Assembly (NCBI GenBank): GCA_958431155.1
Contig: OY288106.1
Location: forward strand, 1,447,888 to 1,511,887
Direction of reading: 5' to 3'
DNA: 64,000 nucleotides
From: an uncultured candidatus Porisulfidus sp.
GTDB taxonomy: Bacteria; Pseudomonadota; Gammaproteobacteria; Poriferisulfidales; Poriferisulfidaceae
In this document: one piece after another, positions 52,478 through 60,742 of the stretch
Layout: every line of letters begins with the position of its first letter
How positions within the stretch are numbered: position 1 is the stretch's first letter
The notes under the pieces: model-generated
What the model saw: the letters and a program-made list of their open reading frames with translations, nothing else
Told to the model about the DNA's origin: nothing
Databases searched by the model: none
Position numbers and translations under genes: made by a program

Positions 52478-53208
52478 TCGAGCGATTTCCAGAATGTGTG
52501 CATCAACTCCGCGCATTGGTCCGGCTCCGACAGCAGGAGCGCGTGCCCTGAATGCCGAACCAGGTCGAAGCGGGTCTCGGGGCGCAGGGCGTGGAGGGGG
52601 CGGGCCGCATCTGCCGGGACCAACGCGTCGTGTTCTCCCAGGATGCACTGTTGCGCGACCGGGTTATGGGCCCATATTCGGCGCAGGTCGGCGTGCTCGA
52701 GCAGATCCAGTCCCTGCTCAAGGGTCGCACAATCTGGAACCGGGGCGGCCTGAAGTTGATCGCGTATCCGTTGTGCTTGACCGTCCCCATGGGCGACTAG
52801 GCTCGCGAAATGCCGCATAGCGGCTTCTCGATCCAGCTGGATGCGTTGGCGGAAGTCGTGGAAGGCCGAGGAACCAATGGCGTGAGGCCAGTCGTCGCGT
52901 GCGACCATGCAGGGTTGCGAAGCGACTAGGGTCAGCGAGCGCGGGCGAAGCCCGCCCTCAAGTGCGGAAAGTGCCACCAGGCCGCCCATCGACCAGCCGG
53001 CCCAATGCGCATCCTCATGTTCCGCCAGCCGCTCGGAATCCCGGCCATTGCCCTGGCCGGGAGCTCCGTCGTATCCTGCGAGTGCGAACCGGTGAACCGT
53101 ATAATTAGCGCCGAGCCGTCTAGCCACGGGCTCCCATACGAATGAATGAAACCCGAATCCGTGAATCAGGATCACCGACGGTCTGCCTTTGGAATCCGGA
53201 TTGCCCAT
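52474..53208 (-). CDS. bioH: Pimeloyl-ACP methyl ester carboxylesterase BioH
   Basis: 244 residues of alpha/beta hydrolase: HGFGFHSFVW near the N-terminus, nucleophile WAGWSMGGLVAL with Ser in GWSMGG, an Asp in ILGEHDALVP and the catalytic His in RHSGHALLLSEP. This is the usual BioH layout. It cleaves pimeloyl-ACP methyl ester after BioC has started the chain. Its start codon overlaps, on the opposite strand, the ATG of plsY. Confidence 0.88.
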   Translation of the reverse strand: MGNPDSKGRPSVILIHGFGFHSFVWEPVARRLGANYTVHRFALAGYDGAPGQGNGRDSERLAEHEDAHWAGWSMGGLVALSALEGGLRPRSLTLVASQPCMVARDDWPHAIGSSAFHDFRQRIQLDREAAMRHFASLVAHGDGQAQRIRDQLQAAPVPDCATLEQGLDLLEHADLRRIWAHNPVAQQCILGEHDALVPADAARPLHALRPETRFDLVRHSGHALLLSEPDQCAELMHTFWKSLE

Positions 53209-53830
53209 GAGCGCTGAAGTCCACTCTCTACTTATGCTGCTGGGTGTGGCGCTGGGCAGTTATCTGATCGGCGCGGTCAACAGCGCCTTGATTATAAGCA
53301 GGGTTTGCGGCCTGCCGGACCCGCGGACCAAGGGTTCCGGTAATCCGGGCGCAACCAACATGCTGCGGGTCGGCAAAAACAAGGGGTTGGCGATGGCTAC
53401 CCTGGCCGGCGACATCGGCAAGGGAGTGCTGGCAGTGGCGCTGGCGCTTTACGCTGCCGGGGAACCCCTTTCGCTTGCCTGGCCGTCGCCAGGGGTGGTG
53501 GCCGGCGTCATGGTGGTGATCGGTCATGTGTGGCCAGTCTATTACCGCTTTCGCGGCGGGAAGGGTGTGGCGACGTTGGCCGGAATGATGGCGATACTGA
53601 ATCCATTGTTGCTGGCCATGGGGCTGGCGACCTGGCTGCTCGGCTATGCGTTGTACCGCCGGGTGTCGGCCGCTTCCATGGCTGCCGCTGCCGCCTTGCC
53701 GCTCTATGCTTGGGCGGTGCACCGGGACTGGGACCTCGTGCTGGCGGGCCTCCTTCTAGGTGTCGTGGTCGTCTATCGGCACAAGGAGAACTTGCACCGT
53801 CTTCTGCGCGGCGAGGAGGACCAGCCGTAA
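53207..53830 (+). CDS. plsY: Acyl-phosphate:glycerol-3-phosphate acyltransferase PlsY
   Basis: 207 residues from ATG 53207 with five membrane segments. Motif 1 is GSGNPGATNMLRVG, the SGNPGATN core; motif 2 is PVYYRFRGGKGVATLAG; motif 3 lies in YRHKENLHRLLRGEE. It acylates glycerol-3-phosphate in the inner membrane with PlsX-made acyl-phosphate. Divergent from bioH with overlapping start codons. Confidence 0.96.
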   Translation: MSAEVHSLLMLLGVALGSYLIGAVNSALIISRVCGLPDPRTKGSGNPGATNMLRVGKNKGLAMATLAGDIGKGVLAVALALYAAGEPLSLAWPSPGVVAGVMVVIGHVWPVYYRFRGGKGVATLAGMMAILNPLLLAMGLATWLLGYALYRRVSAASMAAAAALPLYAWAVHRDWDLVLAGLLLGVVVVYRHKENLHRLLRGEEDQP

Positions 53831-53880
53831 ATCAGGGCCTGCCGTGTATCGCCCGAGCTCGGGGCGAAGAGAAAGAACTG

Positions 53881-53911
53881 TGAAAATTGGACATATAGTA
53901 TCCAATTTTCA
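53881..53911. promoter_or_regulatory. Perfect palindrome at the start of the AAA+ ATPase remnant
   Basis: TGAAAATTGGA (53881-53891) and its complement TCCAATTTTCA (53901-53911) flank a 9-base AT-rich loop, CATATAGTA. The right arm ends on the A of the first possible ATG. It looks like an operator that would block both transcription and translation start. Confidence 0.6.
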
Positions 53912-54977
53912 TGGTAAATGGGCGCCTGATGAGAGATCGGTCTTTCCACTTGAATACGCTGGGGAAACATCTCCGGGCCGACCCCGTGGTCGGCCTTCTG
54001 GGAGCCCGGCAGGTCGGCAAGACAACGCTGGCTCGCGAATTGGCGGGACGCCGACGCGGGGCGGTGCATTTTTTCGACCTTGAATCCTCCGCCGATCTGG
54101 CACGGTTGACGGCGGACCCTCTCCTGGCCCTGCCGCCCTTGCGCGGGTTGGTCGTGTTGGATGAAATACAACGCCTTCCTGAGGTGTTCCCGACGCTTCG
54201 GGTACTGGCTGACCGCCCCGGCACCCCGGCTCGTTTCCTGGTTCTCGGCAGCGCTTCCCCGGAGTTGTTGCGGCAGAGTTCCGAGAACTTGGCGGGGCGC
54301 ATTTCGTACTATTCGCTGCCGGGATTCACCCTGCCTGAAATCCCGGCGAGCGAGACGGACCGCCTCTGGCTCCGGGGCGGCTTTCCGTGTGCGTTCACGG
54401 CGCGCAGCCACGCGGGCAGTTTCCGCTGGAGAAACAACTTCATCCGAAGCTTCCTCGAAAGGGACTTGGGACAACTCGGCATCCCGTTCCCAAGTGGCAC
54501 CATGGACCGTTTCTGGGCCATGCTGGCCCACGGTACGGACAGTTGTGGAATGGTTCCGAACTGGGCCGCGCTTTCGGAGTATCGCACCATGCCGCTCGCC
54601 GCTATCTGGGGGCGCTGGAGTCGACCTTCATGGCGAGGTGCCTAAAACCTTGGCATGCCAACCTCCGAAAACGCCAAGTCAAGTCCCCGAAAGTCTACTT
54701 TCGAGATACCGACCTGCTGCACTGCTTTCTCGGAGTATCCACCCGCGAAGAACTGCAACGGCACCCCAAGGTCGGGGCTTCCTGGGAAGGATTCATCATC
54801 GAGAACCTGATCCAGGCCCTGGGTGCAGAGGAGCGGCAGTGTTATTTCTGGGCCACCCACACCGAAGCGGAGATCGATCTGGTGCAGCAGCAGGGGGGGC
54901 GTCTGCGTGGGTTTGAGATCAAGCGTACTGTCGCTCCCAAACTAACCCGTTCCATGCAGACGTCCGCAACCTTCTAG
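53911..54977 (+). pseudogene. AAA+ ATPase of the DUF4143 type, frameshifted and truncated
   Basis: The first 205 codons encode Walker A LLGARQVGKTTLARELAG, Walker B LRGLVVLDEIQRLP and the sensor segment RFLVLGSASPELL. Near 54530 the frame shifts: the expected AHYHGQLWNGSEL region is split, and the C-terminal DUF4143 domain (LGALESTFMARCLKPWHANL, KVYFRDTDLLHCFLG, WEGFIIENL, EIDLV) continues in another frame. It then stops early after FEIKRTVAPKLT. A start at 53911 or 53929 is possible. Family members are ATPases of unclear role, often on mobile islands. Confidence 0.85.
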
Positions 54978-55176
54978 CCGCATCATCAAAGCGGTTCATA
55001 ACGTGCCGTTCGGCAGTTTAACCATTTGATAAATAAAAAGTTATTTAGAAAATCGGTGTGCTCACAAGCTCTCTCGAAGAATCCGTAAGTCTCGCTTCGT
55101 CCGCCGTTTTTCGTGGGGCGCATTGTGTTATTTTGTAGAGCATATAGAATCGTCTAACGACTCAAGGAACGATCCG

Positions 55177-55819
55177 ATGCCCCGATTGTCGCGCAATGCC
55201 CTGTCCGCTGCCATGGTGCGCTCCGCCGCACCCGGCAACTACGTCGACGGTAACGGTCTGATGCTGCGCGTCCGGAAGAGCGGATCGCGCCAGTGGATCC
55301 AGCGCTTAACCGTCCACGGGTGCCGCGTCGACCTCGGCCTAGGTAGCGCCGACCTCGTGAAGCTCGTCGACGCGCGGCGAGTCGTGGCAGGTGGAGGTGC
55401 AGCGGGCGATCTGGGACCAGTTCGACCTAGAGGCCGCGGTGTGGGTGAAGCCGGAGGAGTCGATGAAGATCGCGAAATCGCATCGGGTGCCGCTATCCCG
55501 GCAAGTGCTGGAGTTGCTGGCCGAGGCGCGGAAAGGTAAGCGGGGCGCGCTGGTGTTTCCGGGCAAGCGTCCGGAGGCGATGATGGGCGACTCGGTGATG
55601 ACGCAGGTGCTGCGCACGGCGGGGATCGCGGCGTCGGGCCACGGGTTCCGGTCGAGCTTCAAGGACTGGACACGGTAGCACGACGTAGACGAGTTGCTCT
55701 CGGAGTTCGCACTGGCGCACGTGGAGGGCTCGGCGACGGTGGCGGCCTACGCGAGGGGCGACCTGCTGGAGAAGCGGCGGCTGGTCATGCAGCGGTGGGC
55801 GGACTACATCGCGGGGTAG
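55177..55819 (+). pseudogene. Tyrosine recombinase (integrase) remnant
   Basis: The N-terminal DUF4102-like part (MPRLSRNALSAAMVRSAAPG, YVDGNGLMLRV) runs to about 55380. The central core, including the first catalytic Arg, is missing, and the frame changes. The C-terminal catalytic half follows (WDQFDLEAAVWVKPEESMKI, KSHRVPLS, HGFRSSFKDW), then an in-frame TAG at 55676-55678, then ALAHVEG and AAYARGDLLEKRR with the His and nucleophile Tyr. Dead as it stands. It marks an old integration, plausibly into tRNA-Gly. Confidence 0.85.
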
Positions 55820-55919
55820 CGGGCTGCTCGGAGCAATGTCCATGAATGGGAAGACGTCCAGTTGCGATCCGACCACATCATTGCTAATTCTGTCATTCTG
55901 AGGAACGAGACATATCACG

Positions 55920-56870
55920 GTGCTTTTCAAATCTCCCTCCTATTCGGCAGCGCTGGTCGCATTGTTGGCTGAGCACGACCTTGGATTCATCGAACTCGTG
56001 CCGCAGAATTCGTTTGCTGCTGAACTCAAGGATGGAATCACTAGCGCATTCAGAGTTGGCGCGCGCGAGGGGCGTCGTTTCGACCAGCAGGATTGGATCA
56101 ACACCTTCAACCATTCGAGCCGATTGGTGCAGTTGAACTTTGTGGCGTTTGGATTGAATGAGCTGGGGCACGACCCGATGCTGGAAGGAGTTTGGCCACG
56201 AGTCAATAATCCAATGGTGCTGAACAATATCGAAGGAAAACTCGATCAAGCGCAACGATACGTCAAGCGCCGACATGGAGTGCTCGTCAGGATTCGCGAT
56301 TCTCGGCTTGAGCTAAAGGACTGGGGCTTAGCAGAGCAGTCTAGGGAAAGCAAGAAAAAACAAGCACAAGCGCCGAACTTGACATTTGTAGGAACGATAC
56401 CTGACTCAGACTTTTCTAAGCCCATCGAGTTCAAGTTCGGAGATGTCGTGATTGCCTATTACGAGAATCCTAGAACGCTTGGGGAGAAGGTCGGGATTCC
56501 ACCATTGTTCAAGTACCCTCAGTTCGCGGTAGTGATAGATCCAAGCGCAACGAACCCCCACCGCCTAGTTGTGCGCGTGGAGGCCAGTGGCATAGGCGTT
56601 CCTATGCTCTGCTCGCTGGATCCAGCTGGCAATTATAAAGTCCTTGGTGAGTGGTCCAACACTGACCGGAACAGCTTCGTCAGAAAGGTTGCAGGAATCG
56701 TCTCGCATTCGTTGTCATCCCGGAGTTCACACGGAGCGGATCAGAACGCTCAAAAGGCAGTCATCGAGTGTCCGTCCTGCCGCAGGTCCTTGCGGGTACC
56801 AAAGTTCAGGTCGGGAAGGATCAGATGTCCATTATGCCAACACTTGTTTGAGGCCAATACTTTGAGTTGA
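55920..56870 (+). CDS. Unknown protein with C-terminal zinc ribbon
   Basis: 316 residues from GTG 55920. The first 270 residues match nothing I know; they include VGAREGRRFDQQDWINTFNH and KFGDVVIAYYENPRTLGEKV. The C-terminus has two CxxC knuckles, CPSCRRSLRVP and CPLCQHLFE, a rubredoxin-like zinc ribbon of the kind that binds nucleic acid or partner proteins. Visibly lower GC than the flanking core genes. It lies between the integrase remnant and the cyclase-like gene, on the same strand. Its link to either is inferred from position. Confidence 0.6.
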   Translation: MLFKSPSYSAALVALLAEHDLGFIELVPQNSFAAELKDGITSAFRVGAREGRRFDQQDWINTFNHSSRLVQLNFVAFGLNELGHDPMLEGVWPRVNNPMVLNNIEGKLDQAQRYVKRRHGVLVRIRDSRLELKDWGLAEQSRESKKKQAQAPNLTFVGTIPDSDFSKPIEFKFGDVVIAYYENPRTLGEKVGIPPLFKYPQFAVVIDPSATNPHRLVVRVEASGIGVPMLCSLDPAGNYKVLGEWSNTDRNSFVRKVAGIVSHSLSSRSSHGADQNAQKAVIECPSCRRSLRVPKFRSGRIRCPLCQHLFEANTLS

Positions 56871-56987
56871 TCAACCCGTGGGCAGGCTCGGATGGCATGA
56901 GCTATTACCTTCACTCTTTGCTGTAAAGGTTCAAGTGTGCTCATCCTGGGCCGCTGGAAAGCGCGATTCCGTCGCAGGACGTTGTGA

Positions 56988-57761
56988 ATGACACACTCTA
57001 CGGACAGGTCGAAGCAGCATACGACTCTTATGCGGTGGTGCATCTTTGTCGACATTCTTGGATTTAGCCAACTTTGGGAGTCCGAGCAAATGAAAGCGTG
57101 CCATTCTCTTCGGGAACTGATCCGAGCGATTTACCGGATTGGTACCCGCGTGTATACCGATCAAGGGGAACGGCTCTTCGTGCATCACATGGGGGACGGC
57201 TTCGCTATCGTCAGTGACTTCGGAGAGGCTTCATTCAAACGGCCCCTCGGCATAGCGGTTGCCCTCATGAGACATGTGACATCTACTGGTATGTTCGCTG
57301 CCGCAGCGGTCGCGGAGGGCAGTTTTTCCGACATCACCGGATGCTACCCCAATGAAGTCACGGAGGACTGCGACGACGGCGGTGTGGTCTGTCTTGGTGA
57401 AGGATTGATGACCCTGCACAAGGTGATGGGCACCGCATTCATTCACGCCTACCGTTTGAATGGCGATACGCCGTCTGGACCATTTGTGGTCGTATCCGCG
57501 GAACACGAAGGTCGCATTCCACCCGAGTTCGAGTTTTGTTCAACTCGAGGCAAGAGAGAGAATGATCTGCTCTCGATAGACTGGATGAGGGCCGAAAGCC
57601 TCGCTGTTGATCAGATACAGGCTAAGGCGTCCTTAGAAGCGCCGAAGGTTGGAGAATTGATCCAGGCAATCAAGAGCTATTGTGCGAGATATCCTCACGT
57701 GCGCGGCAAGTGGTCAGGCAATTTGCGAGCCTTGCTATCCGTCGATCTGGAGAAAGATTGA
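56988..57761 (+). CDS. Class III nucleotide cyclase-like protein
   Basis: 257 residues. Three features recall the class III adenylate/guanylate cyclase fold. The first is CIFVDILGFSQLWE with metal-ligand-like Asp22. The second is FVHHMGDGFAIVSDF with Asp70 in the GDG turn. The third is the downstream AFIHAYRLNGDTPSGPFVVV, where a cyclase has its AARL helix and valine strand. No receiver, membrane or HAMP domain is attached. Catalysis is unproven, and it may instead be a nucleotide-binding sensor. It follows the zinc-ribbon gene by 117 bases, inside the integrase-marked pocket. Confidence 0.5.
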   Translation: MTHSTDRSKQHTTLMRWCIFVDILGFSQLWESEQMKACHSLRELIRAIYRIGTRVYTDQGERLFVHHMGDGFAIVSDFGEASFKRPLGIAVALMRHVTSTGMFAAAAVAEGSFSDITGCYPNEVTEDCDDGGVVCLGEGLMTLHKVMGTAFIHAYRLNGDTPSGPFVVVSAEHEGRIPPEFEFCSTRGKRENDLLSIDWMRAESLAVDQIQAKASLEAPKVGELIQAIKSYCARYPHVRGKWSGNLRALLSVDLEKD

Positions 57762-58077
57762 GCTGACGCGGCTTGCAGGATGCTTGAGGAGATCTAGTCG
57801 AAATCGGCCGAATACGTATCGGCGCAGTGTCCGTGCGAGGAGCCGTGGTGATACTGCTCGCGGGCAGCCTTACACCTTGTTTATTGCGTAAGTAAAAATA
57901 AGGGATTCCGTTATTATGACTTTAGGCCTAAATCAAAATAACAGCCGCCTGCCAAGTCAGTTTGTGAAGAGCAGCCCATGGCGATGGGTACGGACAAGTG
58001 GCAAGACCAAAATTTGGCAGGATTCAACGCAGAAAACAAAGCACCCCGGGGGTACAGCAAGTAGAATAGAAATTCAA
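57762..58077. other. Intergenic stretch before tRNA-Gly
   Basis: No supported gene in these 316 bases. It is AT-rich around 57880-57950 and contains the 12-base perfect palindrome TTTAGGCCTAAA (57921-57932). It presumably carries the tRNA promoter and the right edge of the accessory pocket. I found no convincing copy of the tRNA-Gly 3' end that would mark an attachment site. Confidence 0.4.
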
Positions 58078-58151
58078 GCGGGTGTAGTTCAATGGTAGAA
58101 CTTCAGCTTCCCAAGCTGATAACGAGGGTTCGATTCCCTTCACCCGCTCCA
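58078..58151 (+). tRNA. tRNA-Gly (anticodon CCC)
   Basis: 74 bases with an encoded CCA. Acceptor GCGGGTG pairs with CACCCGC; the five-pair anticodon stem TCAGC/GCTGA encloses loop TTCCCAA, anticodon CCC; the T arm has GGTTCGATTCC. It resembles the glyU gene of E. coli. It forms the right boundary of the accessory pocket that starts near 53.9 kb. Confidence 0.96.
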
Positions 58152-58163
58152 CTTTGAGAACCG

Positions 58164-59258
58164 ATGAGCGATCTGGCCTCCGCCGCGCAGACTGAACCGC
58201 AAGCCTTCATGCGCAGCGTTCTGCAGCGCATTGCGACCGGGCCCGAGTACAGCAAGGATCTCCCGCAGGAGGAGACACGGGCGGCATTGAACCTGATTCT
58301 GGATGGCCAGGCGGATCCGGTACAGGCGGGAATTTTCTTCATTGCGTTGCGCATGAAGCGGGAGACTCTGGAAGAAAACACCGGTTCGCTGGAGGCGCTG
58401 CGCGACCACACCGAATCGGTCGTGGCGGATGCTGCGCAGGTTGTGGACGTGGCGGAACCGTATGACGGTTTCGTGCGCGGGTTGCCGGTCGGAGCATTCC
58501 TGCCGGCCGTGCTGAGCGCCTGCGGGGTGCCGGCGGTCTGCCACGGCGCCGAGGCAGTCGGCCCGAAGTTCGGGGTGACGCCGCGACAGATCCTGCGTGC
58601 CTGCGGAGCGAACGTGGACCGCACGACCGCGGAAGCGGCCGCACGGGTGGGGGATGCCGAGTGCGGTTGGAGCTACGTGGACCAGTCGCAGTTCTGTCCC
58701 GCCTTGCACCAGTTGCTGGAATTCCGCACCCGCATCGTCAAACGCCCGGTGCTGACAACGGTGGAAGTGCTGCTCGCGCCGGTGCGCGGCCGCGACACCA
58801 CCCATTTGGTCACCGGCTATGTGCACAAGCCCTACCCGCCGGTGTATGCGCATCTGGCCCGTGCCGCAGGGTTTTCTTCCGCACTGATCGTGCGCGGCGT
58901 GGAGGGCGGCGTGTTCCCCTCGCTCAAGCAGGCCGGGAAGGCGTTCGGGTTCCATGGGGACGAGGAAGAGACGGAGTGGGACTTCCACGCCGACGACCTG
59001 GATTTCACGCATGACAGCCGCGCGGTGCCCCTGCCGGATGCCGACTTGCCGGGAGAGCGGGTGGCGCAGGCGGCCGCCGAGACCGGGCTTGAGGCATTGG
59101 CCGGACAAGACGGGCCGGCGAAAGATAGCCTGCAGTACGCGGCAGCGATGATTCTGGCGCATCTCGACGGAAGCCGGGATATCCGGCAGCATTACCCAAG
59201 CGTTTGCGAGGCCATCGACAGTGGCCGGGCGCGGGCGCGTTTCGAAGCAGGTTCGTGA
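58164..59258 (+). CDS. TrpD2-like protein (anthranilate phosphoribosyltransferase fold)
   Basis: 364 residues related to TrpD and to E. coli YbiB. The fold is recognisable (LNLILDGQADPVQAGIFFIA, RMKRETLEEN, LPAVLSACGVPAVCHGAEAV, FGVTPRQILRACG). The GTGGD phosphate loop of real TrpD is absent (EPYDGFVRGLPVGAF instead), so tryptophan synthesis is unlikely. YbiB-type proteins bind nucleic acids and are tied to stress responses. It starts 12 bases after tRNA-Gly and its stop overlaps the next start, TGATG. Confidence 0.83.
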   Translation: MSDLASAAQTEPQAFMRSVLQRIATGPEYSKDLPQEETRAALNLILDGQADPVQAGIFFIALRMKRETLEENTGSLEALRDHTESVVADAAQVVDVAEPYDGFVRGLPVGAFLPAVLSACGVPAVCHGAEAVGPKFGVTPRQILRACGANVDRTTAEAAARVGDAECGWSYVDQSQFCPALHQLLEFRTRIVKRPVLTTVEVLLAPVRGRDTTHLVTGYVHKPYPPVYAHLARAAGFSSALIVRGVEGGVFPSLKQAGKAFGFHGDEEETEWDFHADDLDFTHDSRAVPLPDADLPGERVAQAAAETGLEALAGQDGPAKDSLQYAAAMILAHLDGSRDIRQHYPSVCEAIDSGRARARFEAGS

Positions 59259-59689
59259 TGGCCATGGATGAATCGACTCAACTGAGCCTGGAAAGCGGCA
59301 TCTCGGCGTTCGCGTCCAAGCAGTTCGCGCGCGCCCTGCAGTTGTTGACCCCGCTGGCCGAGGCGGGAGATCCGGAGGCTCAGTACCGATGCGCGATCAT
59401 GTGCCAGAATGGATTGGGGTGCGTGGTAGACGCCGAACGAGCTTTCACCTGGATGACTGCGGCGGCCGAGGCGGATCTGGCGCTGGCGCAACACGGGTTG
59501 GGGTTCATGTACATGGAGGGCGAATGCGTTGAGCAGGACGGAGAAAAGGCCGTGTACTGGTACGAAAAGGCGGCGGCTCAGGGCTTGGCCGGCTCGCTGA
59601 CTACGCTGGCCATGATGTACGAGGAAGGGACGCTGGTGCCGCAAGACGTGGAGCGCGCCCGCGCCTTGTACAAGCAAGCCGGGTTCTGA
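59258..59689 (+). CDS. Sel1-repeat protein
   Basis: 143 residues from ATG 59258 (or 59264), start overlapping the previous stop. Three to four Sel1/TPR-like repeats of about 36 residues are visible: ALQLLTPLAEAGDPEAQYRC, AFTWMTAAAEADLALAQHGL, AVYWYEKAAAQGLAGSLTTL and ARALYKQAGF. No signal peptide. It is probably an adaptor in a protein complex. It is followed after 6 bases by the MoxR ATPase gene. Confidence 0.85.
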   Translation: MAMDESTQLSLESGISAFASKQFARALQLLTPLAEAGDPEAQYRCAIMCQNGLGCVVDAERAFTWMTAAAEADLALAQHGLGFMYMEGECVEQDGEKAVYWYEKAAAQGLAGSLTTLAMMYEEGTLVPQDVERARALYKQAGF

Positions 59690-59695
59690 TCGCGT

Positions 59696-60742
59696 ATGCG
59701 TCCGTCTCAACTGGCCCGAGTACTGGAAGAGGAGTTCCGAAGCGCGGCTAAGGGACACCACACGCCGGCCATGATCTGGGGGCCGCCCGGCGTGGGCAAG
59801 TCGCAGATCGTGGCGCAGGTCGCCGACCGTCATACGGCGCCGATGATTGATATCCGCCTGTCGCAGATGGAGCCGAGCGACTTGCGTGGCATTCCTTTTC
59901 GCGTGGACGATACGGTGGATTGGGCGATTCCGGCCATGCTGCCGAATGTGGACCGCCACGGACCGAACGGGATCCTGTTTCTGGACGAAATCACTTCGGC
60001 TGCGCCGACTGTTTCCGCGGCCGCCTACCAGTTGATTCTGGACCGGCGGCTCGGCCATTACCAGGTGCCGGACGGTTGGGCCATCTTTGCGGCCGGCAAT
60101 CGGCAGGGCGACCGTGGCGTGACCTATGTGATGCCTTCGCCGCTTGCCAACCGCTTCTCGCACTTTGAACTCGATGTGCACCTGGACGACTGGGTGCAAT
60201 GGGCCTATGGAGAGGGGATCGACGATCGGGTGATCGGGTTTCTGCGGCTGCGCCCGGAACTCCTGTTCAACTTCGACGCCGAGCACAACCCCAGTGCGTT
60301 TCCCACCCCGCGATCCTGGGAGTTCGCGCACCGGGCGTTGCACAAGTTCGAATCCGATCCCTCGGTGCTGGGTGAGGCGCTTCAGGCCTGCGTGGGGCCG
60401 GCTGCGGGAATGCAGTTGAATGCCTTCGTCCAGCACGCCGCGGAGTTGCCGGACCTGGACGACGTATTGGCAGGCAAGGACACGACTATTCCGGAATCGG
60501 TGGATCTGCAATACGCTGTGGCTGCCGCACTGGTTGGCCGGGCGGTGCGCGCCAGGAAGGAGTCGAAGCTTGACGGAGTGCTGGGTTCGGTCCTGACTTA
60601 CGCCGGGCGGTTTCCACAGCGCGAGATCGGCGTCATGCTGGTCTGCGATCTGTTGCGCGGGGTCGGGGAAGAGCCGGTTTTCGGCGCGCCGGAATTCAAG
60701 CCTTGGGCGGATCAGGTCGCGGAGCTGCTGGTTTACGATTGA
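59696..60742 (+). CDS. MoxR-type AAA+ ATPase
   Basis: 348 residues. Walker A GPPGVGKSQIVAQVA, Walker B GILFLDEITSA, sensor 1 FAAGNRQGDRG and the arginine-finger segment PLANRF are in place, with a C-terminal lid (PTPRSWEFAH). MoxR ATPases work with von Willebrand A proteins to fit cofactors or assemble complexes; the VWA partner begins at the last base of this stop codon (TGATG). Confidence 0.9.
   Translation: MRPSQLARVLEEEFRSAAKGHHTPAMIWGPPGVGKSQIVAQVADRHTAPMIDIRLSQMEPSDLRGIPFRVDDTVDWAIPAMLPNVDRHGPNGILFLDEITSAAPTVSAAAYQLILDRRLGHYQVPDGWAIFAAGNRQGDRGVTYVMPSPLANRFSHFELDVHLDDWVQWAYGEGIDDRVIGFLRLRPELLFNFDAEHNPSAFPTPRSWEFAHRALHKFESDPSVLGEALQACVGPAAGMQLNAFVQHAAELPDLDDVLAGKDTTIPESVDLQYAVAAALVGRAVRARKESKLDGVLGSVLTYAGRFPQREIGVMLVCDLLRGVGEEPVFGAPEFKPWADQVAELLVYD

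Noticed and set aside
58164-59258. Genuine tryptophan-pathway TrpD
   Set aside because: The GTGGD phosphoribosyl-binding loop is absent and no other trp genes are nearby; TrpD2/YbiB-like is more likely.
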